A stretch of 34,985 nt of DNA. Source: Desulforhopalus singaporensis (GTDB lineage: Bacteria; Desulfobacterota; Desulfobulbia; Desulfobulbales; Desulfocapsaceae). The notes below the pieces were generated by a model. It saw only the letters and a list, made by a program, of their open reading frames with translations. It was not told where the DNA came from and did no database searches. The stretch lies in the NCBI RefSeq assembly GCF_900104445.1, contig NZ_FNJI01000037.1, positions 1 to 34,985 on the forward strand. Direction: 5' to 3'. Within the stretch, counting starts at the first letter, position 1; each line of letters begins with the position of its first letter. Below are positions 1 to 8,488 of this stretch, in pieces. The position numbers and the translations under genes were made by a program.

Positions 1-189
1 CCTTGCTCCTTTAAAATTCATCATGACAACCTCTGATACCTCATGAAGAGTTGCGTCTTTGGCGAATAAGTCGCTAAAACGGGAATAGCTGGAAAAACTC
101 AGGAAAGGTTCCAAGCAATAATCCGCTCTACCAGGCCCCAATATCCTCCGACGAGCATTCAGTAGAGGCTCATTCTCAGAATCGGGACT
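1..189 (-). CDS. Partial open frame running off the left edge; unrecognised
   Basis: A minus-strand frame stays open for 63 codons from just after a TAA (190-192) to the first base of the window, so it would continue outside. The translation has ordinary protein composition (RRRILGPGRADYCLEPFLSF, later HEVSEVVMMNFKGAR). It has no ATG near its 5' end, so it may be the middle or the end of a broken gene rather than an intact one. I do not recognise the family. An open frame of this length is not rare by chance, so confidence is low. Confidence 0.25.
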
Positions 190-821
190 TTACTGGGCCC
201 CCTTGGAGGTAAATCGGTGGATGGAGAAAAACAACCCATTAACTCAACAGAGGAAATCCTCAAATTACAGTAGAAACATTACAATTTGAACACAATCCAA
301 CAAAAACCAGACTTGACTATACCTCCCCGATAAGTTAATTCAGTGTCCACGTTGTTAGGAAAAAAGATCACCTTGTTACCAGGTTCACTAATTGTGTAGA
401 GGCTGTCATATTATTTACACAGACGTCGATAAGTGGTCCTTATCGATCATGAAAAATATATACAAATCAATATGTTGCATTCTAACATAGTGCCTAAAAC
501 TTGATATAATGACGGTCATTGATTTCCGGATATTTTCAGGGTTCTAAAGTGCGCAAATACACAGCTAAGCAGTCAACATATTCAACCGATAAATTTTCAC
601 GAAAAATAAATTAATGTGTAAATATAAACACTTAAGCGAATCCTATTCATTAAATAAAAAGAACATCGAACAATTTCGAATCTCATAATATTTTAGCATC
701 TCTGCGTAAATTCGCCCAAAGTCGGCAAAAGTGGCGTAATCCTATGTAGTAGATTCACAATTCAAGTCATCTTATTTGTATGTAAAAGATGTTGTATAGG
801 ATGTTAGGGGATAGGGGCAAA
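190..821. other. AT-rich stretch without a recognisable gene
   Basis: All frames are broken and no RNA gene was seen. The one clear structure is a hairpin with perfect 8-bp arms TCGATAAG (426-433) and CTTATCGA (439-446) around a 5-nt loop. It has no T-run after it, so it is not a convincing terminator. The stretch is probably decayed accessory DNA. Confidence 0.4.
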
Positions 822-953
822 ATGAAGAAAACAGCATTAATTACTGGTAGCACCAGATAAGATGGAGAATCTCTGACCGAGTTTCTCCTCAAAAAGGAGT
901 ATGATCACCGGTCAATCAAATTTTTGGATCGATTAGACCGATGTGAAAGTTGA
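822..953 (+). pseudogene. 5' remnant of GDP-mannose 4,6-dehydratase (gmd)
   Basis: From ATG 822 the translation starts MKKTALITGSTR, meets TAA at 858-860, and continues in the same frame as DGESLTEFLLKKEYDHRSIK before TGA at 951-953. Intact Gmd proteins begin with an MKKALITGITGQDGxYLAEFLLxKGYEVHG-type sequence, the NAD(P)-binding glycine-rich turn of the short-chain dehydrogenase fold. The match runs through about 35 residues with the Q of GQDG replaced by a stop, and then ends. Gmd converts GDP-mannose to GDP-4-keto-6-deoxymannose for fucose, rhamnose or perosamine synthesis, which fits a polysaccharide locus. No more than about 45 codons remain, so this is a dead fragment. Confidence 0.6.
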
Positions 954-986
954 TTCATTTAGTGTCCCCATTCGGGGATGGTTGAA
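951..986 (+). repeat. Palindromic repeat, copy 1 (TCCCCATTCGGGGATG core)
   Basis: The 28 bases at 958-985 match those at 10828-10855 with two differences, and a weaker match extends left to a TG at 951 and 10821. The core CCCC-ATT-CGGGG is a short hairpin followed by G(A/G)TTGA. This copy sits directly left of the IS200-like element, and copy 2 overlaps the start of an IS3-family orfA. Two readings remain open: an IS3-family left end that begins with TG, or a solitary CRISPR-repeat-like element. No array and no cas gene is present. Confidence 0.5.
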
Positions 987-1480
987 CCCCCTCGCCTTTA
1001 GGCGAAGAGAAGATTAAATTTGTCGCTGTGCGACGTTACAGGCTTGGTTATCATACCAAAACAGATCTTAAAGTTCATCTAGCATGGATCCATAAGTACT
1101 GAAAAAAGTGCTAAAGGATGCTGTCGCCGTTCGTACCCGTGACGTGCTCCGTCAAATAGCTTATGAGCATGAGCTGGAGGTGATTTTTGGAAAGGTAGCG
1201 AGCGATCATGTCCACATGTTTATAGGTTAACGGCCGACTCAAAATATAGGCAAAATAGTTCAATGGTTAAAAGGAATCAGCTCACGGGTTTTACTATATG
1301 AATTCGATTACTTAAAGAAGCAATTTATGGGCCAGAAGCTATCTGGCGGTGAGCACTGACAATATGACCGATGAGATGATCCAACAATATATTGAAGAAC
1401 ATGAGGGCGAACCGGTTAATGCAGACGATAGTCGATGTCCAATCGACCCGTCATGAACCCCTCGTCTTGAAGACGAGGGT
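986..1480 (+). mobile_element. Decayed IS200/IS605-family element
   Basis: Subterminal hairpins of the kind recognised by Y1 transposases bracket a broken tnpA. The left hairpin is CTCGCCT/AGGCGA (991-1005, imperfect). The right hairpin is a perfect 9-bp stem, CCCTCGTCT/AGACGAGGG (1459-1479), with a 3-nt loop. The two ends share a related CCCTCG sequence. There is no tnpB and no terminal inverted repeat, as expected for IS200-type elements. Element ends are approximate. Confidence 0.7.
1032..1456 (+). pseudogene. tnpA: IS200-like Y1 transposase tnpA, frameshifted
   Basis: The TnpA sequence is recoverable across three frames. RRYRLGYHTKTDLKVHLAWIHKY is broken by a frameshift near 1099. VLKDAVAVRTRDVLRQIA follows, then SDHVHMFIG, which carries the HUH metal-binding motif. 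A TAA interrupts it, after which the frame gives IGKIVQWLKGISSRVL and a second frame change with a small deletion near 1340. GYLAVSTDNMTDEMIQQYIEEH follows, including the tyrosine in the usual catalytic position, ending at TGA 1454-1456. Single-stranded-DNA transposases of this family are about 140-150 residues, which fits. At least two frame changes and an internal stop make it inactive. Confidence 0.75.
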
Positions 1481-1922
1481 TGTTTAGTATTCTGTCCCTA
1501 GAATTGCATACCCAAATGCAGTGGCAACTGAAAATTGTCGCTTTTGGCGATTTTGAACATGGTTTTGACCACCTCACCCCTCCAATATACGATAGCGATA
1601 CTTGGTTCCCCATGCGATATGGTATTGGCAACTCCATAGCGTCTGTGATAACTTGCGGAATCTACACATTGTTACTCTCGGTTGTGGTTATTTTTCGGGG
1701 TACCCCAACCGCTGAGTAACAATTTACCTCAATCACTGTTCATTCGGCATAGCCTCTGAACTCTAACCTTGCCAATGTGCTGGCTGGCTAGGATTTTCGT
1801 TCGCTTTGCCTAGGGTTTTAAGGCTTTGTAATAAACATTATTGAAAACAAAACGGCGGGAATACATTAGCATATGCTGGTCCGCTCTATTTCTTGGCCTG
1901 AAAAAGAATTTCTTGAATTAGT
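1481..1922. other. Non-coding stretch upstream of the flippase gene
   Basis: A 79-codon plus-strand frame (1480-1719) has no recognisable domain and begins inside the IS right-end hairpin, so I do not treat it as a gene. The rest presumably contains the promoter of the sugar cluster. I could not pick a convincing -35/-10 pair, and no clear Shine-Dalgarno sequence precedes the ATG at 1923. Confidence 0.35.
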
Positions 1923-3263
1923 ATGAATGCTGGAAATGTTAGAACCAACCGGATAAAAAAAAATGTGATTGGCTCTCTTGTTCTAAAAAGTGTCAGCATT
2001 TTAACAGGATTTATTTTAGTTCCAATTACCATTGAATTTGTTGGTACAGCCGAGTATGGACTTTGGTTAACTGTGGCCTCCTTTTTGATGTGGTTTGGGT
2101 TCTTTGAAATTGGTCTAGGTAATGGTTTACGTAATAAACTAGCTGTAGCTTTGGCAAACAATGATTTTGAGTTAGGGAAAAAGTATATAAGCACAGCATA
2201 TGCATTAATAACTATAATTTTTGGGTCGCTATTTATTTTTTATCAATTAATTTCTCCCTCAATAAACTGGAGCGGAGTCTTAAATTCTAATATTGACAAA
2301 GCTGTTCTCGGTAGTTTAACTACAATTGTGTTCTCTTTTTTCTTTATTCGTTTCATCGCTAAACTTATAGGTATAATTCTTGTTGCGGATCAACAACCAG
2401 CCTTGTCAAATATGCTAGATCCTATTGCTAATGTTATCACATTGGTAATCATATTGGTAATTAAGGAAAATGTGCAAAATCCAATACTATTTCTTTCGTT
2501 TACAATGTCAGCAATGCCTGTATTCGTAATGACCCTTGCATCCATCATATTCTTTGTAGGCAAATATAGAAGGTTGGCGCCTTCCTATAAATATGTTGAT
2601 TTTAAATACTCTAGAGAACTGTTGTCTCTTGGGGGGCAGTTTTTTGTTTTACAATGTTTTTCGCTTGTATTATTTCAGAGTACGAATTTTATAACAATTC
2701 ATTTATTTGGACCAGAAGAAGTTGTATCGTATAGTATAGCTTTTAAATATTTTAGTGTTCTCAATATGGCTTTTACAATGATGAATGAACCATATTGGTC
2801 TGCATACACAGAAGCTTGGGAAAAGAACGATATTTTTTGGATTAAGAATGCTATAAATTCGCAAATTAAGATTTTTGCAGCTTTTATGGTGGGATATATT
2901 GTAATGACAATATTTTCAGACGTGTTTTTTCGAATATGGATTGGTATAGATAGGATGGAAGCATTGCATGTGGGTTGGCCATTAAAGATAGCACTTGTTT
3001 GTAATTTTGCGGTGTTGTCTTTTGGTAGAATATTTATTCTATTTACTAACGGAATAGGCAAGCTGAAGGTTCAGATACTTTGTCTGTTTTTTGGTGCGTT
3101 GATATTTATTCCTTTAGTTTACATTTTTGTAAAAATATTGAATATGGGAGTGGAAGGAATTGTCATAGCATCAATTTTTTCGAACTTTTATTCCTTTATA
3201 ATAGCTCCCGCTCAATATGGAATGATAATAAATGGAAAGGCAAATGGCATCTGGAATAAATAG
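1923..3263 (+). CDS. Wzx-like polysaccharide flippase (MOP/PST family)
   Basis: A 446-residue, very hydrophobic protein with about 12 predicted membrane spans and short basic loops, as expected for Wzx-type lipid-linked oligosaccharide flippases of the MOP superfamily. It opens with the amphipathic RTNRIKKNVIGSLVLKSVS stretch seen in these proteins, followed by a first span ending in PITIEFVGTAEYGLWLT, a typical polysaccharide-biosynthesis (PF01943/PF13440-like) N-terminus. It would move the undecaprenyl-diphosphate-linked repeat unit across the inner membrane. It is the first intact gene of the plus-strand cluster and overlaps or abuts the next gene. Base composition is strikingly AT-rich compared with the right half of the window, suggesting transfer. 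Substrate specificity cannot be read from sequence. Confidence 0.85.
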   Translation: MNAGNVRTNRIKKNVIGSLVLKSVSILTGFILVPITIEFVGTAEYGLWLTVASFLMWFGFFEIGLGNGLRNKLAVALANNDFELGKKYISTAYALITIIFGSLFIFYQLISPSINWSGVLNSNIDKAVLGSLTTIVFSFFFIRFIAKLIGIILVADQQPALSNMLDPIANVITLVIILVIKENVQNPILFLSFTMSAMPVFVMTLASIIFFVGKYRRLAPSYKYVDFKYSRELLSLGGQFFVLQCFSLVLFQSTNFITIHLFGPEEVVSYSIAFKYFSVLNMAFTMMNEPYWSAYTEAWEKNDIFWIKNAINSQIKIFAAFMVGYIVMTIFSDVFFRIWIGIDRMEALHVGWPLKIALVCNFAVLSFGRIFILFTNGIGKLKVQILCLFFGALIFIPLVYIFVKILNMGVEGIVIASIFSNFYSFIIAPAQYGMIINGKANGIWNK

Positions 3264-3918
3264 TATTGTTAAAATAATTAACCCGGTAATGTTGAAAGCA
3301 ATGTACATAAGGCGTTGTCAATATAAAAAATTTAGTGAGCCTACTCTTGGATTAGGACTGCACTCAAGCTTTATTGACACCAAAATTGGAAAGTATAATT
3401 ATTTTGGTTCTAACGTGCAACTAAAGAATGTGAATATTGATTCACATTCATATATTAATTCGAATACAAAACTTCAACACTGTACGATTGGAAAATTTTG
3501 TTCTATAGGGTCTAATGTTCAAATATCACTAGGAGAACATCCAACTAATTTAATATCAACTCACCCTGCGTTTTATTCGAATAAAAAGAAGTTTAAATGC
3601 TTTGCAGATAAAACGTATATTGAGGAGTATAAAAAAGTCGAGATTGGGCACGATGTATGGGTCGGTGAGGGAGTTACTGTGTTGGGAGGTTTGAAAATTG
3701 GTCACGGTGCAATTATTGGTGCTAGGGCATTAGTCACGAAGAATGTACCACCATATACAATTGTAGGGGGAGTTCCTGCTAAGATAATTAGAAAAAGATT
3801 TTCAGAGGATAAAATCGACTTGTTGTTGCAATTCGAGTGGTGGAATATGCCGGAAGATTGGTTTCACGAAAATTGGAAATGTTTATTAGAAAATGATTTT
3901 TCTATTTTAAAAACTTGA
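3244..3918 (+). CDS. Hexapeptide-repeat acetyltransferase (CatB/XAT-like)
   Basis: A 224-residue left-handed beta-helix (LbH) acyltransferase. Repeated [LIV]-G-x4 turns (IGKYNYFGSNV, IDSHSYINSNT, IGKFCSIGSNV, IGHDVWVGEGV, IGHGAIIGARA) end in the signature VGGVPAKIIRKRF. The family uses acetyl-CoA or another acyl-CoA to O- or N-acylate sugars; in this setting a residue of the polysaccharide is the likely acceptor. The xenobiotic/antibiotic acetyltransferase subfamily has the same ISLGEHPTN-like loop and WWNMPEDW-type C-terminus. I chose ATG 3244 because GGAAAGG lies just before it; an in-frame ATG at 3232 would add four residues. The gene overlaps the flippase 3' end by 20 bases, so the two are likely co-translated. 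Confidence 0.85.
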   Translation: MASGINSIVKIINPVMLKAMYIRRCQYKKFSEPTLGLGLHSSFIDTKIGKYNYFGSNVQLKNVNIDSHSYINSNTKLQHCTIGKFCSIGSNVQISLGEHPTNLISTHPAFYSNKKKFKCFADKTYIEEYKKVEIGHDVWVGEGVTVLGGLKIGHGAIIGARALVTKNVPPYTIVGGVPAKIIRKRFSEDKIDLLLQFEWWNMPEDWFHENWKCLLENDFSILKT

Positions 3919-4040
3919 TGAATTAATATTACTGATATATAGGCTTTTTGTATAGTAACATTTTTCATACCGGGGTAATTTTGAATTTTTTGAAATGAGA
4001 AATTATACACAGAGTTTGTACATGACAATTCTATTGTAAA

Positions 4041-5324
4041 ATGAGAAAGATTGATAGAATAGATTACTTTTATTTTTTAATTGTTATTATATATGCAGCC
4101 ATGGCGGTTCCGGCCACTAAGAGTATGGTTCGACCCGAGGGAGGTGGGCTTGTGGCTTATATAATTCCTTGGGGGTTAACCTTCTTTATGGCAATAAAGC
4201 ACCGGGTTAATTTTATCAATAATAAATTGATATATGTGGTTGCGGTCTATGGCATATGGGTGATTTTGCAAACCTATAAGTACAGTTGCTTTTACGATGG
4301 CTCTGCTATATTCTTTGGCAATATTCTTATTGCATATATTTTGATAAAAATATATGACATTAGAATGTTTACCATGTATGAGCAGATCGTTGTCGCATTA
4401 AGTGTGTTAGCTATCTTTGGGTGGATTCTCCAGACTACCACTCCTCTGCCTTTTACTGCTTTCATGCGGGCAACAAGTGTTTATGACTTTGGGCCTGACA
4501 GTACTTTAGAAGCCAGCAATTTATTCTTTTCTTTATCTAATTTTAAACTTAATGTTGAATCTATCTTACCAAGAAACGCGGGTTTTTCGTGGGAAGCAGG
4601 TAGGTATGCCAGCATGGTGATATTCGCCATGTTTTTTAATCTGGTGAGATATAGATTCAGAATTAAGAGGAACTGGGCATTTTGGATTCTATGTCTTGCT
4701 CTATTAACAACCCAATCAACCACCGGTTTTGGTGCATTCCTGTTTCTTATATATGTAGCAATTCAAAATTGGAAGGTTAAATTCAAAAGCATTTATAAGG
4801 TTATAATTATTGTACCTTTGTTAATCGGAACGGTAAGTTTGCCTTTTGTGGGAGAGAAAATATCAGATCTGTGGTTTTCTGATGTCAATATGGCCCGCCT
4901 AATTGAAATTGCGAAGTATCATGAAGCCGCTGGCGACCTTGAGCGCTCGATCGTACCACAACGCTTTGACAGTTTGGCCTTACATCTTATGAACATAAAA
5001 GATGATCCCCTCTTGGGCTATGGTATTGCTCCAGACAATTCTTTTGTGAGGTCTGAAATTTCTTCCATACTGTCACCTACAGGTGGAATCATAACCAATT
5101 TCGCACAGTTTGGAATACTTCTCGGGCTGTGGGCCTTCTACCAACTTTACCTGAGTTCTCGCTTTTTTTCCCAACTGTACAATTATAAAGGTACGTGGGC
5201 GCTTGGGGTGATCTTTGCTCTTTTGTCGGTAAGTTACTCTTTTTGGTTTGTGCCCTTCTTTTCATCCATGTGGATGTTCTTCCTCTTTAAGAAGAGAGAC
5301 TCTTTATGTCTAAAGCAATGCTAA
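4041..5324 (+). CDS. Wzy-like polysaccharide polymerase / O-antigen ligase family protein
   Basis: A 427-residue integral membrane protein with roughly ten or more hydrophobic spans. A large central periplasmic segment contains RNAGFSWEAGRYASMV, which resembles the R-x-GFxxEPG loop of the Wzy/WaaL family. A second polar segment around residues 290-350 (IVPQRFDSLALHLMNI, LLGYGIAPDNSFV) matches the usual position of the second periplasmic loop. It would join lipid-linked repeat units in the periplasm. Low conservation is normal for Wzy. It lies 122 bases after the acyltransferase in AT-rich DNA, with no clear Shine-Dalgarno. A second, unrelated-looking member of this family is encoded at 28294-29751, so the two may serve different polymers or split polymerase and ligase roles. 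Confidence 0.75.
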   Translation: MRKIDRIDYFYFLIVIIYAAMAVPATKSMVRPEGGGLVAYIIPWGLTFFMAIKHRVNFINNKLIYVVAVYGIWVILQTYKYSCFYDGSAIFFGNILIAYILIKIYDIRMFTMYEQIVVALSVLAIFGWILQTTTPLPFTAFMRATSVYDFGPDSTLEASNLFFSLSNFKLNVESILPRNAGFSWEAGRYASMVIFAMFFNLVRYRFRIKRNWAFWILCLALLTTQSTTGFGAFLFLIYVAIQNWKVKFKSIYKVIIIVPLLIGTVSLPFVGEKISDLWFSDVNMARLIEIAKYHEAAGDLERSIVPQRFDSLALHLMNIKDDPLLGYGIAPDNSFVRSEISSILSPTGGIITNFAQFGILLGLWAFYQLYLSSRFFSQLYNYKGTWALGVIFALLSVSYSFWFVPFFSSMWMFFLFKKRDSLCLKQC

Positions 5325-5467
5325 AATATATAGTATTGGCTGGCTATACCAGGTCTATTTCGGATTGGCTCAGTAGGGAGCATATGTAGATAGATTTATA
5401 CTCTATATATCAATATGGTGTTGCCTTTTCTCTGGGGCACGACTTGGCAGTTAATGTTTGGTGTTGA

Positions 5468-6757
5468 ATGGGTTTGTATAATTTAAAATATAATTCTGTT
5501 GTAATAACCGGCGGTGGGTTCGGTTTTGTTGATGGGAATGCTTCGAGTAACCTTAGTGTTGAGTTTGCTCTAGCATATAAAGAGTTGGGATTTTCGCCGA
5601 TAATCATTCCGCAAAACCCATCGTTATCAGACCAAGAAGCGTCTTACGGCTCCTACCGAGGAATAGAGTATTCGTATCCACTAAAGAGAAAAAATATTGT
5701 GGCAGGTTATGGTGGTTGGCGCAATAGCGTAAACTACCGACTTGGTGTTTTAATCAATCCTCTTTTAACCGGGTGGTTTATTTGGAGGAGGCGCAAAACA
5801 ATTAGCCATGTTTTTTCCCAAACATTACGGCCAACGACTTTAGCAATTTTGGGAGTTGCCTGTCGTTTTTCTGGATTACCGTTAGTGTATCATTTGGTCG
5901 AAGAGCCATGGTCATTAACTGCTCAGGCTGATTTGACAGGATGGCGCCGATTGTTGCGTGCATTGCAGGTCCTTCCACCTGTAATATTTCTTTATGCACT
6001 TGTACTTCGTTTTCTTGTTACAAAGGTAGCTTGTATAACCGACCAATTAATGGAATTGCTTCGTAGGCTTGGATATTCTAGGTACCAATTGCTGTACTTA
6101 CCCAATGTGCGGTATTTGGCAGGTGAAAACAGCGTAGAGGTCAATCCTGAGATGCCAAAGAGCTATGACGATCCGTTTTTTAACCTTCCTTATCTGCTCT
6201 ATAGTGGGCAGGTCTCTGCAGGGAAAGAATCGTTTCGACCCCTGTTTGAGGCATTGCGCAAATTGAATGCGGATGGAGGGCGTGTGGCTTTGCGAATTTA
6301 TGGGGGGGGACACCCAGATGCGGTCTCCCGTGTTTGTAAACTCATCGAAGAGGCTGATGTGCACAGATGGGTTCGTTACTTTGGTTTTGTGGACCGCAAC
6401 ACATTAGCAGAGGCTCAACGCAATGCATTTTTGTGCCTTTTACTCAAGCGGGATGTAGCGTTTAATCGGTATAATTTCCCTACTAAACTCATGGATTATT
6501 TGGTGAATAAAAAACCGGTACTGATGTCCAACCTTGAGTTGCATAACAAATATTTTACTAATAAATTTGATGCGTTGATTGTTTGCCCTGATTCGGTTGA
6601 CGAGATACATGACGCATTAATGTGGTCTCTATTAAAACCGGAACAGTTAAATATTATAGGGAATAGAGGGGGGGAGATACTTCGCAAGGAATTTTGTGCG
6701 GTAAATCATGTTCGCGAGTTATTGAAAAGCTGTAGGGGAGTGGGCTATGGGGATTAG
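5468..6757 (+). CDS. Glycosyltransferase, GT-B fold (GT4-like)
   Basis: A 429-residue protein with an N-terminal Rossmann-like half starting VVITGGGFGFVDGNASSNLS (glycine-rich acceptor loop) and a C-terminal half beginning PYLLYSGQVSAGKESFRPLF, followed by ALRIYGGGHPD. This is the arrangement of retaining GT-B enzymes. The C-terminal donor-binding region (YNFPTKLMDYLVNKKPVLMSN) follows the GT4 layout, but the usual EX7E motif is not obvious, so the family assignment is less firm than for the next two transferases. It would add a sugar to the lipid-linked repeat unit on the cytoplasmic side. Its 3' end overlaps the following acyltransferase by 11 bases, so the pair is translationally coupled. 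The donor sugar is unknown. Confidence 0.7.
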   Translation: MGLYNLKYNSVVITGGGFGFVDGNASSNLSVEFALAYKELGFSPIIIPQNPSLSDQEASYGSYRGIEYSYPLKRKNIVAGYGGWRNSVNYRLGVLINPLLTGWFIWRRRKTISHVFSQTLRPTTLAILGVACRFSGLPLVYHLVEEPWSLTAQADLTGWRRLLRALQVLPPVIFLYALVLRFLVTKVACITDQLMELLRRLGYSRYQLLYLPNVRYLAGENSVEVNPEMPKSYDDPFFNLPYLLYSGQVSAGKESFRPLFEALRKLNADGGRVALRIYGGGHPDAVSRVCKLIEEADVHRWVRYFGFVDRNTLAEAQRNAFLCLLLKRDVAFNRYNFPTKLMDYLVNKKPVLMSNLELHNKYFTNKFDALIVCPDSVDEIHDALMWSLLKPEQLNIIGNRGGEILRKEFCAVNHVRELLKSCRGVGYGD

Positions 6758-7304
6758 AAGACTGGTGTTTACTCTTCTCGCGAGGCTTCGGAGTGAATGG
6801 GCATGCAAGGTTCGTTATCGGCTATTTCCCGTGGAATTTTTGCGAGAAAATGGAGCTACAATTGGAGTTGATTGCCGGTTCCTTTCAAACTTTATATGTA
6901 CCGAGCCATATTTGTTGCGGATCGGAGATCATGTCAGCATTGGTTATGGGGTTGAACTGCTTCCTCATGAAGGAGCCGTGTGGGTTTTAAGAGGGTTGGA
7001 GAAAGATGATAATCTTGACAGATTTGCTCCGATCCAAATTGGAAACAATGTTTTTATCGGTAATGGGGTTAAGGTGCTTCCCGGAGTTGTGATTGGTGAT
7101 AATGTGGTTGTTGGAGCAAATAGTGTGGTTTGCAAGAAACTGGATTCTAATGCTGTTTATGGGGGAGTTCCAGCGCACTGGATTTGTAGTATTGAAGAGT
7201 TTAGGTCAAAGCATCTACACCATTGCATCAGTTCGAAAGGGATGAGCTGTCACCAGAAACGTGCGCTTGTAGAGCAAAGTACAGCATCGGCATGGCACAA
7301 ATAG
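6747..7304 (+). CDS. LbH acyltransferase (WcaF/maltose-O-acetyltransferase-like)
   Basis: A 185-residue hexapeptide-repeat acyltransferase: LLRIGDHVSIGYGVELLPHE, then IQIGNNVFIGNGVKVLPGVVIG and VVVGANSVVCKKL, ending in NAVYGGVPAHWI. The conserved H in LPHE is at the usual position for the catalytic base. It is clearly homologous to the product of 8489-9034 (shared CTEP[YF]LL.IGDH and IGNNVFIGN blocks). Each follows a glycosyltransferase, so each probably acylates the sugar added by its partner; that pairing is inference. AGGGGAG precedes the ATG, and the gene overlaps the upstream transferase by 11 bases. It ends 60 bases before the next transferase. Confidence 0.85.
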   Translation: MGIRRLVFTLLARLRSEWACKVRYRLFPVEFLRENGATIGVDCRFLSNFICTEPYLLRIGDHVSIGYGVELLPHEGAVWVLRGLEKDDNLDRFAPIQIGNNVFIGNGVKVLPGVVIGDNVVVGANSVVCKKLDSNAVYGGVPAHWICSIEEFRSKHLHHCISSKGMSCHQKRALVEQSTASAWHK

Positions 7305-7364
7305 ACATTGATGATCTAAGAATGCCAGAGTGGTATTGGTCATTATTGAAAGAATTATATTTTT

Positions 7365-8465
7365 ATGAAGCGTCGCAAAATATTGTTTGTTTTACCCAGC
7401 CTGGTAGGCGGTGGAGCTGAGCGTGTTTTTGTTCACTTGATGAATCATCTGAATCGTCAACGATTCGAGATTATTCTGGTTGTTCTTAAACGAAAGGGGC
7501 CCTATTTCTCTAGTTTACGAGAGGACGTTCCAGTTATTTCACTTGAATCAGATGTTTTGGGGTGTTGGTTTGGATTGGCCCGAGTGATCAAAGAGAACCG
7601 TCCAGATGTTGTTATCAGCACTCCGTTTTTTTTTAATATATATGTCGCACTGGCCCGTCTGTTTCTTTTGGGCCAAAAAACTGTTTTCATAGCGAGGGAA
7701 ACAGGTATCCCTTCGGTGAGAAATACAGTTTACCGCAATATTCTGTTTTCAGATAGTGTGTTTCGTCTAGCGTATAAGTTTTTTCATACAGTTGTATGTC
7801 AGTCGAATGATATGTTTATCGATGTGCAGCGTAAGTATAAAATCTCAAGTGATAAAATGCTGACGATTAACAATCCGGTTGATGTTTGTTATGTTGAGAG
7901 TTTGGCCGAGTCGGGCTCTTTTGAGTTTCAATCAGGGGGGGCTATTAACTTAATTGCTGTGGGTAGTCTGCATGCGCAAAAGGGATTCGATTTTCTTTTG
8001 AGGGCGTTTCAGCGTGTTAATCGTAAGGATGTTCATTTGCATATTATTGGAGAAGGAGTTGATCGCTCATCTTTAGAGGCATTGTCGAAAGAGCTGTGTG
8101 TAGATGGACGGGTCACATTTCACGGTTTTTTAGAAAACCCTTATGCGGTGATGAAACAGGCAGATGCGTTGATTTTATCCTCAAAATGGGAAGGATTTCC
8201 GAACGTATTGATTGAGGCAATGGCTTTGGGATGTCCTGTGGTCGCGGTTGATTGCCCGGGAGGCATTAACGAGATTGTGCGTGACGGGGAAAACGGAGTT
8301 TTGGTTGAGCCGGGCTCTGTTAAATCCATGTCTAAAGCCATTGATTCTGCAAATTTTTTAACAATGGACCGCGCCGATATTGCTGCTGATATTAAAGAAC
8401 GCTTTTCGCTGAACAAGATTATCGCTGAATATGAAGGGCTGTTTTCGAGGTGCGGAAAGCATTGA
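7365..8465 (+). CDS. Glycosyltransferase family 4 (PglJ/PglH-like)
   Basis: A 366-residue GT4 enzyme. The N-terminus ILFVLPSLVGGGAERVFVHL is the classic GGAER acceptor loop of GT4 transferases. The C-terminal half starts INLIAVGSLHAQKGFDFLLR and has the donor-binding WEGFPNVLIEAMALGCPVVA region with the EX7E pair (E of WEGF and E of IEAM). It ends with the DGENGVLVEPG segment. It transfers a sugar from a nucleotide donor to the growing lipid-linked glycan with retention of configuration. The C-terminal 16 bases overlap a possible GTG start of the following acyltransferase. GGAERV-type proteins include the N-acetylgalactosaminyltransferases PglH and PglJ, but donor specificity cannot be fixed here. 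Confidence 0.9.
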   Translation: MKRRKILFVLPSLVGGGAERVFVHLMNHLNRQRFEIILVVLKRKGPYFSSLREDVPVISLESDVLGCWFGLARVIKENRPDVVISTPFFFNIYVALARLFLLGQKTVFIARETGIPSVRNTVYRNILFSDSVFRLAYKFFHTVVCQSNDMFIDVQRKYKISSDKMLTINNPVDVCYVESLAESGSFEFQSGGAINLIAVGSLHAQKGFDFLLRAFQRVNRKDVHLHIIGEGVDRSSLEALSKELCVDGRVTFHGFLENPYAVMKQADALILSSKWEGFPNVLIEAMALGCPVVAVDCPGGINEIVRDGENGVLVEPGSVKSMSKAIDSANFLTMDRADIAADIKERFSLNKIIAEYEGLFSRCGKH

Positions 8466-8488
8466 AATTAATTCGTTGGGGACATTTC

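Noticed and set aside
958-985. CRISPR array based on the palindromic repeat
   Set aside because: Only two copies exist, 9.9 kb apart, with no spacers and no cas gene in the window. Copy 2 reads into an IS3 orfA start, so an IS end is at least as likely.
1459-1479. Rho-independent terminator
   Set aside because: The stem is perfect but no T-run follows, and its position and resemblance to the left-end hairpin fit an IS200/IS605 right end better.
1480-1719. 79-codon plus-strand frame as a gene
   Set aside because: No recognisable domain, no ribosome-binding site, and it starts within the IS200-like right-end hairpin.
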